DNA from: Entomoplasma freundtii
Lineage (GTDB): Bacteria; Bacillota_I; Bacilli_A; Mycoplasmatales; Mycoplasmataceae
NCBI RefSeq assembly: GCF_002804205.1
Contig: NZ_CP024962.1
Span: forward strand, 434,001 to 498,000
Reading direction: 5' to 3'
Length of the DNA stretch: 64,000 bases
Position 1 is the stretch's first letter. Every line of letters starts with the position of its first letter. Shown here piece by piece: positions 1-12,844 of this stretch. The translations under genes and the position numbers were made by a program. The notes beneath the pieces were generated by a model that ran no database searches, was not told the origin of the DNA, and worked only from the letters and a program-made list of their open reading frames with translations.

Positions 1-3000
1 AGATAAGTTAATTTGCTTAAATCATTTTTATTGACATAAACATCATCTTCGACATTACGAAGTTTAAACGTTAATAATTTGTCATCCCAAGGCCGGTAAC
101 CTTGGTTATCCCTAGTATTGACTCGTCCAGGTCCCTCAAATAAAGAAACTTGGGTTCCATAACTTCGGGCATTAGAGTAGCCCATCATCATATTCGCAAC
201 ATCAGAATCAATTAATAAAAGTTTACTTTCATAGGAAACTAAAGTTCCTACTGATTCGAAGTTAATTTGGAAATTTTGGGCTTGGTTTGGAGAACCATAG
301 TGAACTGGTGCATTCTGCATATAACTTAAGGCACCAGGACCAGTTTCACTATCAAAAGCATAACGTAACCAATAAGGATATTTTTTCCCGTTTGTTAAGC
401 GGTCTAGCCCTCCCGGTTCATTTTCACTATTATCGCCATAACTTAAGTCGTAAGGACGGATCATAAAGTAAGTCGTTTGGCTATCATTTTCTCTTCCTCA
501 AGCCTTTTTAACAGAGAAGGGAACTTCATCACCAGAAACATTTGTTTCGTAATATGAATTTTCACCAGGTCCCTTATTACTTGAATTAGTTGAGGAATGG
601 AAAAGATCTTCTTCATTAGCTAAATCACTTGGAATGAAAAGTTTAATATTTTTATATTGGAAGTAAGGTCGTAAATAAGATGAAACTAATTGACCATTGT
701 CGTTTCTAATGGCCAAATCACTAAATAGATAGGCGTTATTAACAAGATTTTGGTCTTGTGTATAAGGATTTTGGTAAGTGAACTTATTATTATCCATTCG
801 GTACATATCCATTCAACGGTCCGGGTTAGTGCCATCTTTTCAATTATCATCAAAACGGTTTTGACTATTTTTTCAAGAGTTTTGGTAATCTTGCGTATTA
901 ACTTTCCTTTGGGTTTTTAAAGTATCTTGAGGATTCGCTAATAATTGCGATTTAGCAAAATCTTGGTCATCATAAACTCAAGCATATTTAGGCAAAATGT
1001 CCCAAGGCACATCACCACGATTTGTTCGATAAGTTAATTGACGAGTTCTCGTTAAAGCATTCGTTAATGTTTTATTATGTTTTAACTTATAAGCCGCTTC
1101 TGCTTGACGGTTAGCAACCATTGGAATAGTTAATGTTTTAGTTGAAGCGTTTCAAACTTTTGTCTTGCCTCAATAAATATCATTTTGTGGCAATGGTTTG
1201 CCAGCAAAGATATCCGCAATTTTGTTTTTTGTTTGGAGGTCAAGATACATATTTTGCTTTTCAATATTAGTTAATGAATAAGCATCTTGTGATTGATCAA
1301 TTCCAGTAACATTAATTCCTTGATAATTATTAACATCAACTGGGAGATTTGTAATTAAGGTTTCGCGTTTAGGAATATAAGTTTCGGCATTAAATGAAAT
1401 TCCAAATTGTTCTAAACGTGAAGGGGATTTGTAAATAAAGCTTTTAATATATGGTGGAACCTGAGTCAGAATCGCATTAATGATACTTTCTTTTCAGTTG
1501 TCACCACCTTTGCCACCTGTTCCAGAAATTGAATTAATTACACTGTTAATAATGCTTGGTAAAGCGGCTGTTAAAGCCCTTGAAAAATTTTGAGCTAGTG
1601 CTTGCTTATTGGCATCTAATGTTAAATTATCGTCATAAGCCGACCCCATTAAAGCTTTAATTAAATCCGGTTGTCCGTTTAAAATAATGCCGTAGAATTG
1701 GTCAATAGTTCCGATATTGAAAGATTGGCCTAGAACGGTGAAAAAGTTATTTCCGAACGCTTCTCCGGCTAAACCTAAGAAAACTTCTGGAGTTTCAATA
1801 ACATAAGGGTAGGTATAAGTTAAGTTAGAAAATTCGTATTTATTATCGCTAGATGCTTGGCCATCATTTAATTCAGGGGCAAAAATATAGCGTGGAATTG
1901 GTGAAGATTGGCTAACTAAATCCATGTAACCGCTCGGTTCTTTGTAATAGCCATATTTTGTTCCAGAACTATCAAGTTCTAGCTGACTTGATACCCAATC
2001 TTTATCCCATTTTTCATTTCCTTGCCAATAATTAATGGCAGGTTTCGATAAAGGTGAATTCATCGTTGGAATCAAGTTACTATATGAATTGGCATAGTGC
2101 ACATTTTTATAGTACGAACGCACTGCATTATTAGCAATTGATGGTAAAGCTAAGGAACCAGAAATTAGTAAGGAAGCTAAACCAACTACCACAGTTAAAA
2201 GAATAATTGGTTTCTTTCCTGAACTGGCTAACGTCAAACTAAAACGAGTATTAAATGAAGCATTTTTGAAAGCCTTTAGTTTAACAAAATCTATAAAGCG
2301 TGAGTTTGATCAAGTAGTCGAAATTTTGATGATATCTAAAACCGATTGACGAGTAATCAATCACGCTGTGAAGATAGAGATAAACATAGCAATGATACCA
2401 AAGCCAAAGAAGGCAATCAAGAAAGCTTGTCAATTGAAATCAATTACATTCGTCCGAATACTAAAGTAATTTCCGAACATGTAGCCAAAAGGAATTTGAC
2501 AAAAGCTGGCAATAAATCAAGCAATCGGTACCACAATAAACATAATGACGATTCCATAAGCTAAATAAGTTACGGCAATCATCCATGGGTCAGTTCCCAT
2601 GGCCTTCAAAATTCCAATTTGTTTTGAATTGAAAGTAATAGTTTTCTTAATACAAATTACCAATGCGACTAGAGCAATGATAGCAATCACTGCTGAAGCA
2701 ATATAGGTGATGATTTTAAAAGTTTTTAAAACCATTGGTAATAAAGTTCAATTTAAGCGGAATAATGAGTCCTTATAATTAATTAATTTAAAGAAACCAA
2801 TACTTTCAGGTTCATCATCAGCAAAGGGTTGAGGAGCTAAAGTAGTAAAGGCAGATTTTACCACTAAACTCGAATTACCATTCGGGATTAAGGCTTTTAA
2901 AGCATTATAACTAACCGCCAAGTTCTTTCTTATATCTTGTTGTCAACTAGAAAATAATTGCTCTTTGTTATGAGCCGGAAAGAAACTTTCTTTTTTATTA

Positions 3001-4811
3001 TTGGTCAGGAAGAAATGGAAGTATCGTGGTGACATATCTTGGTTTCCAGCATTACCTCCAAAACCATGAACAGCATTATGAAGGGTTTCTTTTGAACCAT
3101 AAATATAAGCTTCAGTTTTTGCTTGTGGGATTGGTACATTTGGATCTACAGCTGGAAAGAAACTATAAGTATCCGTGGCAAAGCCAGAAATCAAAAGGGG
3201 AGCTTGGCCGATTTTTAAATAATCGCCAACTTTTAAATGATTTGCTTTCGCAAATTGTGGTGAAATAGCAATTTCGTTTTTTGCGGTGGGTCTTGTACCA
3301 CGGAGAATAGTAAAGTTAGCTTCTTCAGAGCCATTAATAAGAACAAACCTGAATTTACGCGAAGTAATATTATCAAAAAGGATTTGTTCCTTGCGGAATT
3401 GGATATCATAACCACTGGCTCAAGCTGTTAAAGACATATGGTATTGCCACATAGTGGCTGCCATACTATCGTCTTCTTTTGGGTTACCAAAATTCTTATT
3501 ATCTAATGGATGAGTCAAATAAAAGTTATCGTCTAAGGTTAACCGTTTCGTGAATGGGACTGTTGTTTCGCTATTTTGTAAAGTCAAGGCATTGTAGCGT
3601 TCTGTAAAAGTAACACTGCTAATAGTTGGGTTATCTTCGGTGGTTAAATTCACATTCATCGGACTCATCATGCCACGATAACCCTTTTTACTTAGAGCAT
3701 TAATAACACTAGTTTTATCGGTGGGACCACCAACAATTAAAAATTTATTATTAGCTTCGTCAGTAGTTAATGCTTCTCCAATTGTAGCTTCTAAAGCATA
3801 ACCTTGGCCAGTAGGCGGAATGAAATCGTAAGACCCATTATCTAAGGTTGTGGTTGTTGGCGATTCTCCCATCAAGAATTGATAAAAAATTTGAGCTTTT
3901 TCATCGCCAGTCCCAGTTGACCAAATTTCTCTAAATTTGGTGTTATCAGTTAAACCTTGGTCAGTGATTCAGAAGGCAATTTGACCAACAGTATCATATA
4001 GATAGTCAATAAATAATTTTTGTGGGGTTAAAAGGTTCTCAAAATCTTCAATTGGAAAACCATTCTTTAAAAAGGCAAAAAACTCTGGTTGTTGGCACAC
4101 AAAAAATCTTAAGGCTGAAGTTCGCAAATAATTAACTTGAGCTGGCAAAGCAAAATTTGAACTTTCTAAATTTGTCTGGTTTAAAGTTTGGTCGCGAATA
4201 ATAACAATGTCTTTAATCAAATTATCAGCTAACTTATTGCGAATATTAAAACGGTAATCAGCTAAGTTATCACCATTTGTTTCATCCTTATTAAACAAAA
4301 TTTTTGTTAGGGCATAAAACCCTTGATCCGTCGTATCTTTCATAAAACGGGTTAAAAATGTCGAGGCCGTCCCTACATCACGTTTATCTAATTGGTCTTT
4401 ATATAAAGAGTCATTTAAGACAAAGTTAAAATTAGAATTATGGGTGGTTTCGTTATGGGGGGTAATTGCACTTCCTTTCATAAATGAGGAAGGATTATTT
4501 ACCACGTCAACAAAAGTATTGTTGAGAAAATCAACTAAAGGAACTGGTTCTAAGGAACTTAATGGAGCTCCATCATTTCTGGTTGCAGTATTGTCTAATT
4601 GGGTAGTACCAACATAGTCAAAAGGATCGACACTCCCAACTATTTGGTCTCAATCTTGATGTAAACGGCGATTAGCACTCGCTGTGATTGTTAAAACAAA
4701 AGTAGCCAAAAAACTTAAGACTAAAATAATAATAAATTGAATTTTGAATTTGAAAATTCCCCTAAAGCCTTGTTTTAGTAAAAGGAGAAAATTTGGTGTT
4801 CTTTTGTGCAT
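1..4811 (-). CDS. Giant FtsX-family ABC transporter permease, 3' end cut by window
   Basis: One frame stays open over 1603 codons from an ATG at 4811 to the window edge when TGA is read as Trp, so the gene is partial at its C terminus. A short cytosolic start leads to an N-terminal membrane helix near residues 22-45 and a large extracytoplasmic domain of about 640 residues. An FtsX-type domain follows at about 690-850: a helix rich in Ile/Val/Ala, the motif KQIGILKAMGT, and two further helices. The second half repeats the plan, with a helix near 870-890 (KKPIILLTVVVG) and a second extracytoplasmic domain reaching the edge. The MacB/FtsX family works in lipoprotein or peptide export or in signalling with an ABC ATPase; no ATPase gene is in view. 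It starts 18 bases after the stop of the lipoprotein gene, with a GGAGG ribosome site, so the two are probably co-transcribed. Substrate unknown. Confidence 0.85.
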
Positions 4812-4829
4812 ATCTATTTCCTCCCTTTA

Positions 4830-7490
4830 TTATTTTCTATCAATTTTTTGGATATATCATGTGCCCAAAGTGTCTCAGGTGCCATCAGAACCACCATTGG
4901 CGGCTGTCCGCTTTAAAGTTACCTCATAAACTAAAGATTTTTTAGTATCAGGTTGACGATAATATAACTCATAAACGATTTCCGCTTCACTATACATTTC
5001 CTCTAAATTATTAAATCTAATTACAGAAGTTTTTCAGTTTTCTTTTGCAAAATAAGGCTTAAAGAACGTATCCACATAAAGTGGCACTGAAACTTTGTCA
5101 AACCAATTAACTAATTTAACAGCTTCTTGAATTATGATTTGCATTGTTGGACGGTTAATCAAAGCAATTTTGTCTGGAAGATCGGTATCATTACCATACA
5201 CTGCCGCTAAACTACCAAAAACAGATGTTTGTGCAAAAGTATAAACTGGTTGATTATCTTTAGAGAGAAAAGCACGAATTCCTAAAGTAAATAGTGGAGC
5301 CACTACTAGATTTTTTTGGTCACTTAACTTATCTGTTCCAATAATTACATCTTGAATGTTATTTCTATAACCAAAACCAATCAATGTCGCCATTACTACA
5401 TTCATTCCGTCAGGACTATTTAATCCATACTTTGTAACTGGCTCAGGTATAGTGCCATTGGTATAAGTTAGTGTCGCATTTTGGTTTAATGACCCAAATA
5501 ATTGACTAAATGAATAGTTATTTAGAAGGTATCTTTGTTGTTGGCTTATTCTAGCATTTCGTTGGACATCAAATTCTGTGGCCACAGTATTAATTAAATC
5601 GGTAATAGTTAATCCTTTAATTCCATAAAGAAACATTGGAAGGGTGCTAATATCTAAACCAAAACCTTTAAGTAAATCACCTATTTTTGTAGTAAGTAAC
5701 TTTGTGAGATTTTCTAAGTTATTCATAAGGTCTTTGGAAATATTTGCTACATTATTATCAACCAAAGCCTTTAAAACTATAGGAATTAATTGGTTACCAT
5801 AAATTCCTCAAATCGGGTTTCCTCAGTTTGATTCAAATAATGGCTTATTTTCCTTTTTCTCTACATCCATTAAGTTAACAAGTTGATAAAGAAGATTTTG
5901 GATGCTTGGATTCCCTTTTAAAAAGCCTGCTGCTGTATTTAGCAATTGTCTTAAGGAAAAGACTGCGGCTGGCCCACTATCCCAGGCTGGAGTACTATTT
6001 CCTAGAGTTGTTCTAAATGTAGCTAAGGCATAACCGATTATGAACGAAGGTATGTCTGGGAAACCAGGAATTAACGTTAACAATTTTGTTAATAATGGTT
6101 CAATAAGACCATCAAAAGGAAGGGTCATAACAGTAGTATCTTGACTTTTTCCATCGTCTTTAGTTGGAGCAGAAAAAATCAGTGAAAGGATTCTAGCAAA
6201 AGCATAACCATGAGGATCTTGTGGATCAAAACTGAAAATATTTTGGATGTAGCGAAGAAAACCTTGCAAGTTAAAAGTTTGATAATAACTATTATCACTT
6301 AATTGTACTCACTGTGTGATGCTTGCACTTTCTTGGCCTTCTTTAATTACTTGACTAGGATTTAAATAATTTACCTTTAAAGCCTTTGCTAAAAAGATAC
6401 CATTAGTCTCAGTCGTAGAAAAAAGATTATTATAATCTTCGTTAGCTTTAATGCTATTTACTGCCCGACTATTTTCATCGACATAGTTGAAAAAAACAGT
6501 CAAAGTTCTTAAAAACTTCAAAATATCAATAATCCCGTTAATTAAACGCGAGTTAAATACTACTTTAAAATCTTTAAAATCTTTAGAATAAATTGTTGCG
6601 TTTGCTACTGCCTCTGCATTTCGACCATCTGGCTTACTATTTTGTGCTTTAATGTTATCTAAATATTCGGTTCATGTTTTACCATTTGGTTTATCAACAC
6701 CACTATAAAGTATTTGGCCTAAGCCAGTTCAAGCATTAATATAGCGAACGGCAAAAACATCATTGAAGGTCATACTTTCAATATTTGGTAAATCATCTTC
6801 TTTTAAACTGTCAGAAAAGGTCTTAAAAATATAATCCCCTTGCGGAAATTCTTCGCCAGCATCTTTTAATCTTATAAAGTTCAAAACCTTGCCAATTAAA
6901 GCGCCATCATTTTCCGTCACTGCGTTCCCTACAACATCTAGGACTGCCCCTAAAGTATTATTAATGGCTGATGCTTGCATTTCGGCACTAAAATTATTAC
7001 CAAATAATAAAGAAACAACCCCACTGATTGGACCTAAGGTTTTAATAATACTATCTTGTGATTGTCGTCCTGTATCAACATTATCTTCTAAAGCTAGATT
7101 ACTTTCAAAAGGATCGCCCTCACGACCACTTTTAACAGTATAAACATCAGAATTACTTGAACCAAAATTAAACATTGATCCAAGCATTTCTCGGACCGTA
7201 TTATTTGCCCCACCAGTAGGCAATTCTGATTCAGTAAAATAATTTTTAATTGATTGACCATAAAGATATTGGGATGAGGCCTTTAACGATAATCCTTCAC
7301 CCCCCATAGCTTTTTGATCAGACCTTTGGCTTAAGACAGCTGATCTAGCCAATAACGAACTTATCGCTATATAGTTACGAACTTTGTTTTCAAGCGAAGA
7401 TTTTACCAATTTAGAATATTCGCAAGAAGTTACCGATGCGGTTGAGGCAACGACTGATAAAGCTCCTAAAATTGACAATAGTTTTTTCAT
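4830..7490 (-). CDS. Large lipoprotein paired with the FtsX permease
   Basis: This 886-residue protein begins MKKLLSILGALSVVAS and reaches a Cys in the context SVTSC at about residue 23, a typical mollicute lipoprotein signal. The mature protein should sit on the outer face of the cell membrane. The rest has no obvious membrane span and I recognise no domain; it is rich in Asn, Leu and Thr. Three in-frame TGA codons divide it in the standard code, but the frame is continuous from 7490 to a TAA at 4830-4832. The large permease starts 18 bases downstream, and lipoprotein plus FtsX-type permease pairs are common in Spiroplasma and Mycoplasma. A role as the permease's surface partner is inference. 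Confidence 0.82.
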
Positions 7491-7653
7491 GTAAACCTCT
7501 CCTCAATAACTAGTTTCTAGCACGATAAAAACAACGTAACAAATAAATGATAGCATAGAAGAAAACTAAAAAATAATGAATAATTTATGACAAAAAAGTT
7601 TTTAAATAGAAAAAAATTCTAATTTTTCATTTCGATTTTACTTTAAAGCAAAG

Positions 7654-7683
7654 AAAAAAGAAGCAAGAGACCGCTTCTTTTTT
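7654..7683. terminator. Bidirectional rho-independent terminator
   Basis: An 11-bp perfect stem (AAAAAAGAAGC / GCTTCTTTTTT) with an 8-base loop lies between the rarA stop at 7712 and the lipoprotein start at 7490. Read on the minus strand it ends the rarA transcript; A/T runs on both sides would let it work in either direction. Confidence 0.8.
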
Positions 7684-7711
7684 AAAAAATATAAATAGAT
7701 AACAAAAAGGC

Positions 7712-8947
7712 TTATTTTTTCATTTTTTCATAAAGTTCAATAACTTTTTTCTCATAGGCTGATGATGTTTTCGGAAGGTAATATTGAATATCCTTGCGTT
7801 CAGGAGGTAAATAGTTTTGTTTAACTCAATCATTAGGAAAATCGTGCGGATAAAGATACCCTTGACCATGATTAAGTTTTTTTGCTGATTTATAATGAGT
7901 ATCACGTAAGTGCTCTGGAATGGCGAAAACATGACCACTTTCGACATCAGCCATTGCTTTTTTGGTAGCAATATAAGCTGAATTGGATTTTTCACTTAAA
8001 GCCATTTCTACAATCGCCAAACCTAGAGGGATAATGCCTTCTGGCATTCCAATGTGGCGAAAGGCTTCACAAGCCGAATAGACTCTTGGTGGCACTTGCG
8101 GATTAGCTAAACCAATATCTTCGTAAGCCATTACGACCATGCGCCGCATTAAAGTTTCAAAATCGCCAATAGCAGCTAATCTTGCAAAATAATAAAGGCT
8201 GGCATCAACATCGCTTCCCCGAATTGACTTTTGCAAAGCTGACTTGAGGTCGGCCATATCATCACCATAATGAGCTCCTTTGACCTGGGCTAAAGGTAAT
8301 ACTTCAGTGACAAAATCCAAAGTAATTTTTTCTTTCGGATAAAGGTTTAAAAGGAGTTCTAAATTATTAAGGGCACTTCTTAAATCCCCAGCGGAAATCT
8401 GCGTTAAATAGTCTAAGGCTTCATCATCAATTTTGAGTTTAAACTCTGGTTTTTTTAATAATTTTTTAAAAAAACCAAACATTTCTTTATGGCTAATAGG
8501 CTCGACTTTCACAATGTGGGCACGAGAACGAATCGCTGGATTCATCACAAAAAATGGGTTTTCTGTGGTGGTAAAAAAGACAGTTAAATTTCCCTTTTCA
8601 AGATGCTCTAAGAGCAAATCTTGTTTATCTTTATTCATTCGGTGAATTTCATCAATAATCAAGACAAAGTGATCATGATTAAGACTTTCAGTCATGATTT
8701 TATTAAGTGTTTCTTTTTTATCCAAAGTTGCGTTAAATGAAGCATAAGGGAAACCAAGGTCTTTAGCCAAAGCCGTGGCAAAACTAGTTTTGCCAGTCCC
8801 TGGTGGTCCATAGAAAATTAAGGAAGTGGGGAATTTTTTTTCCACCATCCTTTTAATTAAACCTTGATCCCCTAAAACCCGTTGTTGTCCAATGATGTCC
8901 TTAGTGCTCTCCGGTCGGAGTAAAAAGGCTAATGGTTGTTTCGCCAC
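7712..8947 (-). CDS. rarA: Replication-associated recombination protein RarA (MgsA), AAA+ ATPase
   Basis: The product (411 aa) is an AAA+ ATPase related to clamp-loader subunits that acts at stalled replication forks. Visible motifs are Walker A GPPGTGKTSFA near residue 50, Walker B LIIDEIHR near 100, a sensor-1 segment FFTTTEN, and the C-terminal region with GSDVDASLYYFARL and MVVMAYEDIGLANP typical of RarA. In-frame TGA near the C terminus is read as Trp and the frame ends at TAA 7712-7714. An ATG at 8962 is in frame, but the GGAGG ribosome site overlaps it. The GTG at 8947 lies seven bases after that site and gives MAKQPLAFLLRPES, the usual family N terminus, so I chose it. It is close downstream of lon but behind lon's terminator. 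Confidence 0.93.
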
Positions 8948-8960
8948 TATCAATACCTCC

Positions 8961-8990
8961 ATAAAAAAAATAACTAGTTTCCTAGTTATT
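8961..8990 (-). terminator. Terminator of lon
   Basis: A 9-bp stem AATAACTAG / CTAGTTATT with a 4-base loop is followed, in the minus direction, by a run of eight T. It lies 18 bases after the lon stop and just before the rarA ribosome site. Confidence 0.7.
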
Positions 8991-9007
8991 TTATAGTTAT
9001 TTTAATT

Positions 9008-11347
9008 TTAATTATTCTCATTGACTTTTAAACCAAAAACTTCTTCAAAAGTTTGGTCAAAACGTTCAATCCCCTTGATTTCTAAGATTTTTTTGACTTC
9101 TTCAGGAACATCATCTAAATCTTTCAAGTTTTTCTTTGGAATTAAAATAGTTTTCAAACCACTTCGGGCTGCTGAAATTGATTTTTCACGAAGTCCACCA
9201 ATTGGTAGAACGAGACCACGAAGAGTGATTTCTCCAGTCATTCCAATATCTTTTGAAACTGGGCGACCAGATAAGGCACTAACAATCGCTGTGGTGATTG
9301 TTACTCCCGCACTTGGTCCATCTTTAGGCACCGCTCCTTCAGGAACATGGATATGAATATCATTAGTTTCAAAAGTTTCGCGCTTGATGCCAAATTTGTT
9401 ATAGTTCGAACGGACGTAGTCATAGGCGATTGAAGCCGATTCCTTCATCACATCTCCTAACTTTCCAGTCAAGATTAGGTTTCCTTTACCAGGGAAGTAG
9501 TTAACTTCGATTGGTAGAATGTCACCACCAAATTGGGTATAAGCTAAACCAGTAACAACTCCAACTTGAGATTTTTCTTGTTTATCAGTATGTTCGAAAA
9601 TTCGTTTTCCTAAATATTCATTAACGATTTCTGGAGTGACTGCCAAATGGTCAATTTCCTTATTAAGTAATTTAACGATAAATTTACGGGCAACCGATGA
9701 TAGCAAACGTTCTAATTGACGAACTCCTGCTTCACGAGTATAGTATTTAATCAATTCATCGATAGCAGCATCGCTGAAATTTAATTCTTCAGCAGTTAAG
9801 GCATGTTCTTTTAAAACCTTCGGTACTAGGTATTCCTTCGCAATTGACATTTTTTCAATCTCTGTATAACTTGAAAGGTTAATGATTTCCATACGGTCAT
9901 ACAAAGCCTCAGGAATATTTTCTAAGTAGTTAGCCGTAGCAATAAACATTACGTCGCTTAAATCGTAAGCTTCCTCAATGTAGTGATCACTAAATTCTGA
10001 GTTTTGTTCAGGATCTAGAACCTCAAGCATTGCTGACGCCGGATCGGCACGTTGGTCAGAAGACATTTTGTCAATTTCATCCAATAAGAATAAAGGGTTC
10101 TTTACTTTGGCACGTTTCATGGTTTGAATAATACGGCCTGGCATTGCCCCAACATAGGTTTTTCGGTGACCACGAATTTCCGCTTCATCTTTTACACCAC
10201 CTAGCGAAACTTTCACAAAGTTTCGGCCAACAGCTTCAGCAATTGAACGTGCTAATGAAGTCTTACCGACCCCTGGAGGGCCAACAAGTGTAATAATTTG
10301 TGCTTTAAGACTATTAGTTTTTTGCATTACGGCAAGGTATTCGACAATACGGTCTTTAACTTTTTTTAGACCATAGTGATGAACATCAAGCACTTCTTTG
10401 GCATGGACTAAATCTTTCAAGTCTTCTGTCGTTTCTCACCATGGAATTGACATCATTCAATCAATATAGTTACGTTCAACATTCGCTTCAGCACTAGCAC
10501 CTTGCATTGAATCTAACTTATTAATTGAAGCTAAGATTTTTTCCTTAACATTTTTGGGGAAAGGTTCTTTTTCTAAACGTTCACGGTATTTTTGAATGGC
10601 ATCAGAATCTGAGCCTTCACCTTCACCAAGTTCCTCTTTAATTGTGCGCATTTTTTCACGTAAATAATACTCACGTTGTTGTTGATCCATGCGGTCCTTG
10701 ATTTTACGAGAAATTTCCGTTTCCACTTCGCGGTCTTGTTTTTGTTTGTCACCACGAATATAACCCCCAACAAGGATTTCTAAACGAGCCACAGGGTCTA
10801 AAGTAGCTAAGAGTTGGACTTTTTGGTCGAGTGTCAATTGAGGAAGTTCTAAAGTTAGAATATCAACCGTTGCTCCTAATTGACCTAAAGTTGGCGCTGC
10901 CAAGAATTGGTCAACACTTTCAGGAACATCGCGTAATTCAGTTTTTAAAGCTTTGATTAATTCCACCGCTTGTTCAAGGTTAGCTTCTGTGTGATCAGTT
11001 TCAAGAATATCTACTTTTGCCATTGGCAAATTAGTTTCATCCAAACGTACCACATCGGTTTTGGCACGACTAATTCCAGTTAATGAAACTGTCAATGTAC
11101 CATCTTTTCAACGTTTTGTAATTTCAACAGTGGCGATTGTTCCATAAAGATAAACTTCATCGAGTTTTGGTTCTTCTTCAATCATTTTCTTTTGAGACAA
11201 AAGCAACACTTTACTATCATATTTTTTTAAGGCCGTTTCAATCACTTCTTTTGATTGATCACGACCGATTTCAATTGTCTCATGAAAGCCTGGGTAGACA
11301 ATCACGCCTCGACTAATTAAAACCGGGAGAGTTAGTTCTTGATTCAT
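9008..11347 (-). CDS. lon: Endopeptidase La, ATP-dependent Lon protease
   Basis: Lon (779 aa, usual family length) degrades misfolded and some regulatory proteins in the cytosol. The N-terminal substrate-binding domain starts NQELTLPVLISRGVIVYPG. A helical linker follows, then the AAA+ module with Walker A GPPGVGKTS near residue 355 and Walker B LFLLDEIDK near 417. The protease domain carries the Ser-Lys dyad: Ser in PKDGPSAGV (about 679) and Lys in GGLREKS (about 722). Two in-frame TGA codons are read as Trp. The start is an ATG behind AGAGGAGGA. A CIRCE operator 39-65 bases upstream predicts control by HrcA. It is a single gene closed by the hairpin at 8961-8990. Confidence 0.97.
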
Positions 11348-11385
11348 TTGAGTCCTCCTCTAACAAAATGAGAATATCATATTTT

Positions 11386-11412
11386 TTAGCACTTGTCTAT
11401 TGGAAGTGCTAA
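11386..11412. promoter_or_regulatory. CIRCE operator upstream of lon
   Basis: TTAGCACTT, nine bases, AAGTGCTAA: the consensus is TTAGCACTC-N9-GAGTGCTAA, so each arm matches eight of nine positions and the arms are perfect complements. The heat-shock repressor HrcA, encoded at 25153-26193, binds this element. Its place between the likely promoter and the lon ribosome site fits repression. Confidence 0.9.
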
Positions 11413-11546
11413 AAGTTTATGAGTTTAATTTTGATCGATATTTCGAAGTTAAAAACATGAAAAAATCGTTAGTTAAAATTAAAATAAAAGATTATTTTAT
11501 CTTAATTACTTACGATTCTTTTAATCATATAAATTTTACCTAATTT

Positions 11547-12830
11547 TTAACGGCCGTTGTTGTTAAATAAGAAATTAGTTAACATCTCACTTTCAAGCTC
11601 TTGCTTTACTTGTTCAGGATTAATGGCTGCTTTTAAGTTTTCGACTTCTAAACCAAATTGTTTTGCCAAATCAGCATATTTTTGGTTGATGTCGGCTTCG
11701 GTAGGTACAAATTTTTCAGCCTTTTTGATTTCGTTAACTACAAGGAAAGTAGCTAGACGGCTTTTGGCATCAGCTTCAATTTCGCGGTCAATATCGGCAT
11801 CAGTCATCTTGGTTAATTTTTTATAAGTTTTTAAGTCTAAACCTTGACGAGTGATTTCTTGCTCAAATTCCTTTTTCAAGTCTTTAATTTGTTGATTAAC
11901 AGCACTGGCAGGGATTTGAATATCAGAGGTTTTCACAATTTCGTCAAGGACATGATTTACGAAACGGTTTTTTTCTTCACGGTTTTTTTGGTCTTTAATG
12001 TCATTAGTGATCTTGGTTTTTAATTCTTGAAGGTTTTTAACACCCTTAAGGTTTAAATCTTTGACCAACTCGTTATCAATTTCTGGGAGTTTACGTTCTT
12101 TGATTTCTTTGATATTTAAAGCAAATTCAGTTTCTTTTCCACCAAGTTCAGCTGAATAGTTTTCTGGGAAAGTGACCTTAATTTTGTGTTCACCATGGCT
12201 TAAACCAGTCATTGATTCTTCAAAACCAGGAATAAATTGTCCTGAACCAATTACTAATTTGTAATCTTTGGCTTCGCCACCTTGAAAAGGTTTACCATCA
12301 ACAAAGCCTTTGAAATCGAAAATAACTTCGTCGCCTTTTTTAATAGTTTCCCCGTTTTCACGAGTTTTTTCCATGGCAAAACGGTCTTGATAACCTTTTA
12401 GAACTTGGTCAATTTCGTCATCAGTCACTTCAATAGGGGTTTTTTCTAAATTAGTTAACCCTTTATATTGGCCTAATTTAATTTCTGGTTGAATGTCAAA
12501 GATAAATTCAACCACCATTTCGTGATCATTAACTTTAGCCAATTTTGGTTCTGGTGTGGTTAAAGGACGTAGCTTTGGGTCTTGAGCTCAAGCAAATTCA
12601 TGAGCAGGTTGGATCGCTAAACGGAAAGCTTCGTTATAAACTCGGTTGGGAGTTAGATATTTTTTGATTTCACTTTCTGGGGCTTTACCTTTACGGAAAC
12701 CAGGGATTTCCAAATTAATTTTTAAACGGTTTTTTGCTCGTTTTAGAAAGTCTTGGTATTCTTCGCCGTCAAGAGTGATAATTCATTTTCCTTGACCTTC
12801 GTTTTTAATTTTTTCTTCTTTAAATTGCAT
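11547..12830 (-). CDS. tig: Trigger factor, ribosome-associated chaperone and prolyl isomerase
   Basis: Trigger factor (427 aa) binds nascent chains at the ribosome exit. The N-terminal ribosome-binding domain is present, with the signature GFRKGKAP near residue 46. The FKBP-type isomerase domain follows (about 150-240; GDEVIFDFKGFVDGKPFQGGEA and PGFEESMTGL), then the helical C-terminal domain. The ATG at 12830 gives MQFKEEKIKNEGQGKWIITL; in-frame TGA codons here and later are read as Trp. The ribosome site is GGAGAAAACAACATA. It lies 14 bases after the small gene at 12845 and is probably in one unit with it and efp. Confidence 0.96.
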
Positions 12831-12844
12831 TATGTTGTTTTCTC

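Noticed and set aside
498-4505. Apparent string of broken permease fragments (pseudogene)
   Set aside because: All breaks are TGA in one frame. With TGA as Trp the gene is continuous over 1603 codons.
8948-8962. ATG at 8962 as the rarA start
   Set aside because: The Shine-Dalgarno GGAGG overlaps this codon; the GTG at 8947 has proper spacing and gives the family N terminus.
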